NCBI GenBank assembly: GCA_023475715.1 | Contig: JAMCVO010000763.1 | Span: forward strand, 1-15,814 | Reading direction: 5' to 3' | Source: Actinomycetota bacterium | Lineage (GTDB): Bacteria; Actinomycetota; Humimicrobiia; Humimicrobiales; Humimicrobiaceae | DNA: 15,814 nucleotides | Shown: piece by piece, positions 13,461 to 15,814 of the stretch | Position numbering within the stretch: the first letter of the stretch is position 1 | Layout of the letters: every line of letters starts with the position of its first letter | Made by a program: the position numbers and the translations under genes | Notes under the pieces: generated by a model | What the model was told of the DNA's origin: nothing | What the model saw: only the letters and a program-made list of their open reading frames with translations | The model's database searches: none

Positions 13461-13535
13461 GCAATGATAATGTATGATATCAGAACCAAAATTATTGGTT
13501 TAAATGAAGATATTCATAATGCCTGAATTGAGCTT
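13461..13535 (+). repeat. Dispersed repeat copy R7b (subfamily B, second unit of a doublet)
   Basis: ATGATATCAGAACCAAAATT, GGTTTAAATGAAGATATT and AATGCCTGAATTGAGCTT align with R8. Its last bases overlap the stop codon of the minus-strand MtrA-like gene. Confidence 0.6.
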
Positions 13536-14658
13536 AAGCTCCTTCCTGCACATACTTAAATCCTAACTTGATTGATAATTCAGCCTTTGCAAGCTCTTTA
13601 CCGATATATGCAGCATGACTCAACTGTGTAACCCATCCATTTTTAATTATCGTGAAATAAATGACCCTTATATCATTTCCCTTAATTATTTGCAGAAGCT
13701 TGTTATCATAAGAATAATGTTCCACTGTTATTATATTTTCTTTTGGTTGTGGAATTATAACGAAATAGCCTGCCTTATCGAGTTCAATCTTTGCAGGCTC
13801 TTTTGCTTCTATTACGAGAATGTTTGCGGCTTTTATAACAGGCTTAAATTCTGGACTGTGACACGACTTACAGCTGCTGGAAGTAACAGGATTTTTAATA
13901 AGTTCTGTTATTTTCGCTTGAATCTTTTCTATATCTTTGCAACCTATCATATCAATGACCTGTACTTGTTTACGAAAATCTTTGGTTTCTTCACGGGTAA
14001 CATTAACCAGAGTAGGCCTTTTACCTGTTGACCCGATAACTTTCATATTTTCATCTACACCATTACTTGATAATGCCATGAGCGTATTTCCACTATTATG
14101 GCCTTTCGGGTCTATGCCAACCAATAGAAGATAGCGGATATTACTATTTGCTATTATGTTTTTTATTACCTTTTCTATACCGATATTTTCAGTTTCAGTT
14201 TTTCCGACAATACAAAGTCTTTTTGGTTTTACCTTTGCTATTTCTTCGGCAAGCTCTACGCTGCCGAGTGTCGAAATGGCAATAGGACAGCTTGCATTAT
14301 TGCGTAAGATAATGTACTCCCCAGGAACCATTGGCCAATGTTTTTCCTTATTTTCTGGATGAGTTATATTGCTTTTTTTTGTTAAATTGCTGAAAGACGC
14401 ATCATCAAATATATTGGTAACTTTTGCACCATAGCAATAGTCACAGCCCAAGCAAGAGTATTTTATATCTTGCATATCATATAACCATAGGTCTATTTCT
14501 TTAAGTAAATTGCTGTAACTATTTGTATTAATTGAAGGTAAATTATTCTTCAATGTTATCAATGCGTCCTTCATACAACCACATTTTTTGCACTTTCGAA
14601 GTATCATTCCCTTGCGAAGAATGTCCTGAATTTTATATAAATTATCCGTCTCTGCCAT
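13534..14658 (-). CDS. Bacterial MtrA-like corrinoid protein with DUF4346-type C-terminal domain
   Basis: From ATG at 14658 (AGGTG at 7-nt spacing) the protein has 374 residues; a TTG start at 14697 is less likely. Residues 107-255 match tetrahydromethanopterin S-methyltransferase subunit A: WPMVPGEYI, CPIAISTLGS, VGKTETENIGIEKVIKNII, LLLVGIDPKGHNSG with His187 at the cobalt-ligand position of MtrA, then GSTGKRPTLVNV. Cysteines 23, 26, 28 and 69, 72, 75 (CKKCGC, CLGCDYC) and 263, 266 (CKSCH) suggest iron-sulfur or zinc sites. Residues 290-370 (KAGYFVIIPQP...LSHAAYIGKELAKAELSI) resemble the DUF4346 domain. The C-terminal membrane helix of archaeal MtrA is missing, so the protein is probably soluble. 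It may carry methyl groups on a corrinoid; its methyltransferase partner is not in the window. Confidence 0.85.
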   Translation of the reverse strand: MAETDNLYKIQDILRKGMILRKCKKCGCMKDALITLKNNLPSINTNSYSNLLKEIDLWLYDMQDIKYSCLGCDYCYGAKVTNIFDDASFSNLTKKSNITHPENKEKHWPMVPGEYIILRNNASCPIAISTLGSVELAEEIAKVKPKRLCIVGKTETENIGIEKVIKNIIANSNIRYLLLVGIDPKGHNSGNTLMALSSNGVDENMKVIGSTGKRPTLVNVTREETKDFRKQVQVIDMIGCKDIEKIQAKITELIKNPVTSSSCKSCHSPEFKPVIKAANILVIEAKEPAKIELDKAGYFVIIPQPKENIITVEHYSYDNKLLQIIKGNDIRVIYFTIIKNGWVTQLSHAAYIGKELAKAELSIKLGFKYVQEGA

Positions 14659-14824
14659 TTTGCTACACCTATTTAAGAATTCTATATACTTGTTCAAGTG
14701 TATTATAAACTATCATAGAAATTAAGTGATATAACATATATCGTACATCCATTTTCATAATTATCTTTATTAATTTTTATATAATTTTGGAATAAAATAA
14801 AGAGTTGCTTTTACTCTCAAGTCT

Positions 14825-14882
14825 TTGTTGTAATAATCAGGAATTCTGATAATATATCATCAAATAGCGATATGTTGATATA
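14825..14882 (+). promoter_or_regulatory. Promoter and ArsR-type operator of the metal-efflux operon
   Basis: TTGTTG (14825-14830), a 17-bp spacer and GATAAT (14848-14853) form a promoter. Immediately downstream a 30-bp imperfect palindrome, TATATCATCAAATAG (14853-14867) and CGATATGTTGATATA (14868-14882), has 12 of 15 matching half-site positions and ends at the ribosome binding site. This is the expected layout for an autorepressed ArsR/SmtB operon. Confidence 0.75.
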
Positions 14883-14894
14883 AGGAGCATATAA

Positions 14895-15236
14895 ATGTTT
14901 GGGACTCATCAGTCAATTGCACTTAAAGCCAAATTCTTTCGTGGGCTTTCTGATGCAGCACGGCTCAGTATACTGGAGGCTTTGTTGGAGGGCGAAAAAA
15001 GTGTAAGTGAGATAATAACAAAATCAGGCCTTTCTCAGTCCAACTGTTCAGGCCATCTTACCTGTCTCAAAGAATGTGGCCTGGTAATCTGTCGGAGAGA
15101 CGGAAGATTTATATATTACCAACTGGCCGACCAAGAGGTTGCAGTACTTTTAAAAAATGCAGAAGAGATACTATCGAGAGTGGCGGAGAAGGTCTATATG
15201 TGCACTCGTTACGACGAGCTACAGTCACAGGAGTAA
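14895..15236 (+). CDS. ArsR/SmtB-family metal sensor, CmtR-like
   Basis: A 113-residue winged-helix repressor: LKAKFFRGLSDAARLSILEALLEGEKSVSEIITKSGLSQSNCSGHLTCLKECGLVICRRDGRFIYYQLADQEV. Cys57 and Cys61 in HLTCLKECGLV lie at the positions of the Cd/Pb ligands of mycobacterial CmtR (HLSCLRGCGLV), and Cys103 (YMCTRYDE) is close to the third CmtR ligand. Cys51 and Cys66 are extra. This favours Cd(II)/Pb(II), or another thiophilic metal, as inducer. ATG at 14895 has AAGGAG (14882-14887). It is followed after 8 bases by the efflux ATPase gene, which it should repress through the palindrome at 14853-14882. Confidence 0.92.
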   Translation: MFGTHQSIALKAKFFRGLSDAARLSILEALLEGEKSVSEIITKSGLSQSNCSGHLTCLKECGLVICRRDGRFIYYQLADQEVAVLLKNAEEILSRVAEKVYMCTRYDELQSQE

Positions 15237-15244
15237 GAGAGACC

Positions 15245-15814
15245 ATGTCTGAAGAAGAAAAGAAAGAAAAGGAACAAGAAGAGCATTTTGAGGGGCCTTG
15301 GTGGCGTTACCCACCCCTGCGAAATGCTCTTATGTCGGGTGTCCTTCTGGCCCTGGATTATATTTTGTCTCGTCTGGAACTGCTACCGGTGTGGGCTGAA
15401 ATAACTTTATACTCCATTGCTATCATTATTGGTGGTTACTACTGGGCAAAAGAGGGAACGGAAAAGCTTATTAAGAAACTGGAAATTGGCATTGAAGTTT
15501 TAATGGCAGCAGCTACAATAGGCGCAGCAATTCTGGGAGCATGGGCAGAAGCAGCCTTTCTGGTATTTTTATATGCTTCTGCTGAGGGAGTGGAAGGCTA
15601 TGCCTTTGATAGAACACGTTCTGCTATCCGTGCTCTTCTTAACCTGGTTCCAAAGGAAGCAATCGTACTTCGTGATGGACAAGAAATAGTCGTATCTGCT
15701 CATGAACTGATGCCAGGAGACTTATTCCTGGTAAAACCGGGCGAATCTTTTGCTACAGATGGCATAGTATATGAGGGGGCATCTTCAGTGGACGAATCCC
15801 CGATAACAGGGGAA
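15245..15814 (+). CDS. Heavy-metal P1B-type ATPase, N-terminal part (runs off right edge)
   Basis: The first 190 codons are present. A Lys/Glu-rich start (2-13) is followed directly by membrane helices at about 26-45, 51-66 and 84-117, then the actuator domain with VPKEAIVLRDGQEIVVSAHELMPGDLFLVKPGESFATDGIV and SSVDESPITGE, the phosphatase-loop TGES motif cut at the edge. This pattern is typical of Zn/Cd/Pb-exporting ATPases (CadA/ZntA class). No N-terminal CxxC heavy-metal-associated domain is present. The phosphorylation Asp and the transmembrane CPx site are outside the window. AGGAG lies 11 bases before the ATG. Pairing with a CmtR-like sensor supports Cd/Pb/Zn efflux. The base composition is richer in GC than the rest of the window. 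Confidence 0.92.
   Translation, partial: MSEEEKKEKEQEEHFEGPWWRYPPLRNALMSGVLLALDYILSRLELLPVWAEITLYSIAIIIGGYYWAKEGTEKLIKKLEIGIEVLMAAATIGAAILGAWAEAAFLVFLYASAEGVEGYAFDRTRSAIRALLNLVPKEAIVLRDGQEIVVSAHELMPGDLFLVKPGESFATDGIVYEGASSVDESPITGE

Noticed and set aside
3344..13535. CRISPR array
   Set aside because: Repeat copies are 0.5-2.5 kb apart, diverged, and separated by genes rather than by short spacers.
12691..14362. Plus-strand open frames opposite the M20 and MtrA-like genes
   Set aside because: They are antisense to genes with clear catalytic motifs and show no family resemblance.
14792..14820. Short hairpin AGAGT/ACTCT upstream of the metal-sensor promoter
   Set aside because: A 5-bp stem in AT-rich DNA without a T-run is likely to be chance.

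Overview
The window looks like accessory chromosome of an AT-rich, probably strictly anaerobic bacterium. Points towards this are the low GC content, AGGAGG-type ribosome binding sites, a corrinoid protein related to methanogen MtrA, a RuBisCO-like protein, and many toxin-antitoxin modules. The lineage cannot be fixed from this sequence. No rRNA, tRNA or CRISPR array was seen.

Left (1-3290, all minus strand): a carbohydrate locus holding a RuBisCO-like protein, a LacI-family regulator, and an L-fucose/L-arabinose isomerase-like protein that runs off the left edge and overlaps the lacI-type gene by ATGA. The regulator has a strong promoter followed by two perfect tandem 12-bp operators. The RuBisCO-like gene has a related half-site at its own promoter. 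The set looks like a sugar or sugar-acid catabolic pathway whose substrate is not evident.

Middle (3340-8760): four type II toxin-antitoxin modules (RelE/RelB-like toxin-first, Phd/ParE, BrnT/BrnA, HicB/HicA) lie within 2.7 kb around the remnant of an IS110-type transposase. They are followed by a Dph6-like ATP pyrophosphatase, a stub of a PadR-type regulator, a PGN_0703-like PD-(D/E)XK nuclease and an unrecognised partner gene. The BrnT toxin appears to lack five residues of a conserved strand.

Right (8761-13535): two lipoproteins (one with a Gmad2-like domain), TatA, a membrane-anchored protein with two Ig-like domains, and an M20 peptidase. Then come an MtrA/DUF4346-type corrinoid protein with cysteine clusters (13534-14658) and, in clearly more GC-rich DNA, a CmtR-like ArsR sensor with a heavy-metal P-type ATPase that runs off the right edge.

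The main structure not explained by genes is a degenerate repeat of about 50-70 bp with roughly nine or ten copies between 3344 and 13535. Every copy I found reads in the same direction whatever the direction of the neighbouring genes. Most copies sit within a few bases of a stop codon, and they cut the region into segments of one to three genes. This resembles a cassette array with same-oriented recombination sites, but I see no integrase and no canonical attC cores.
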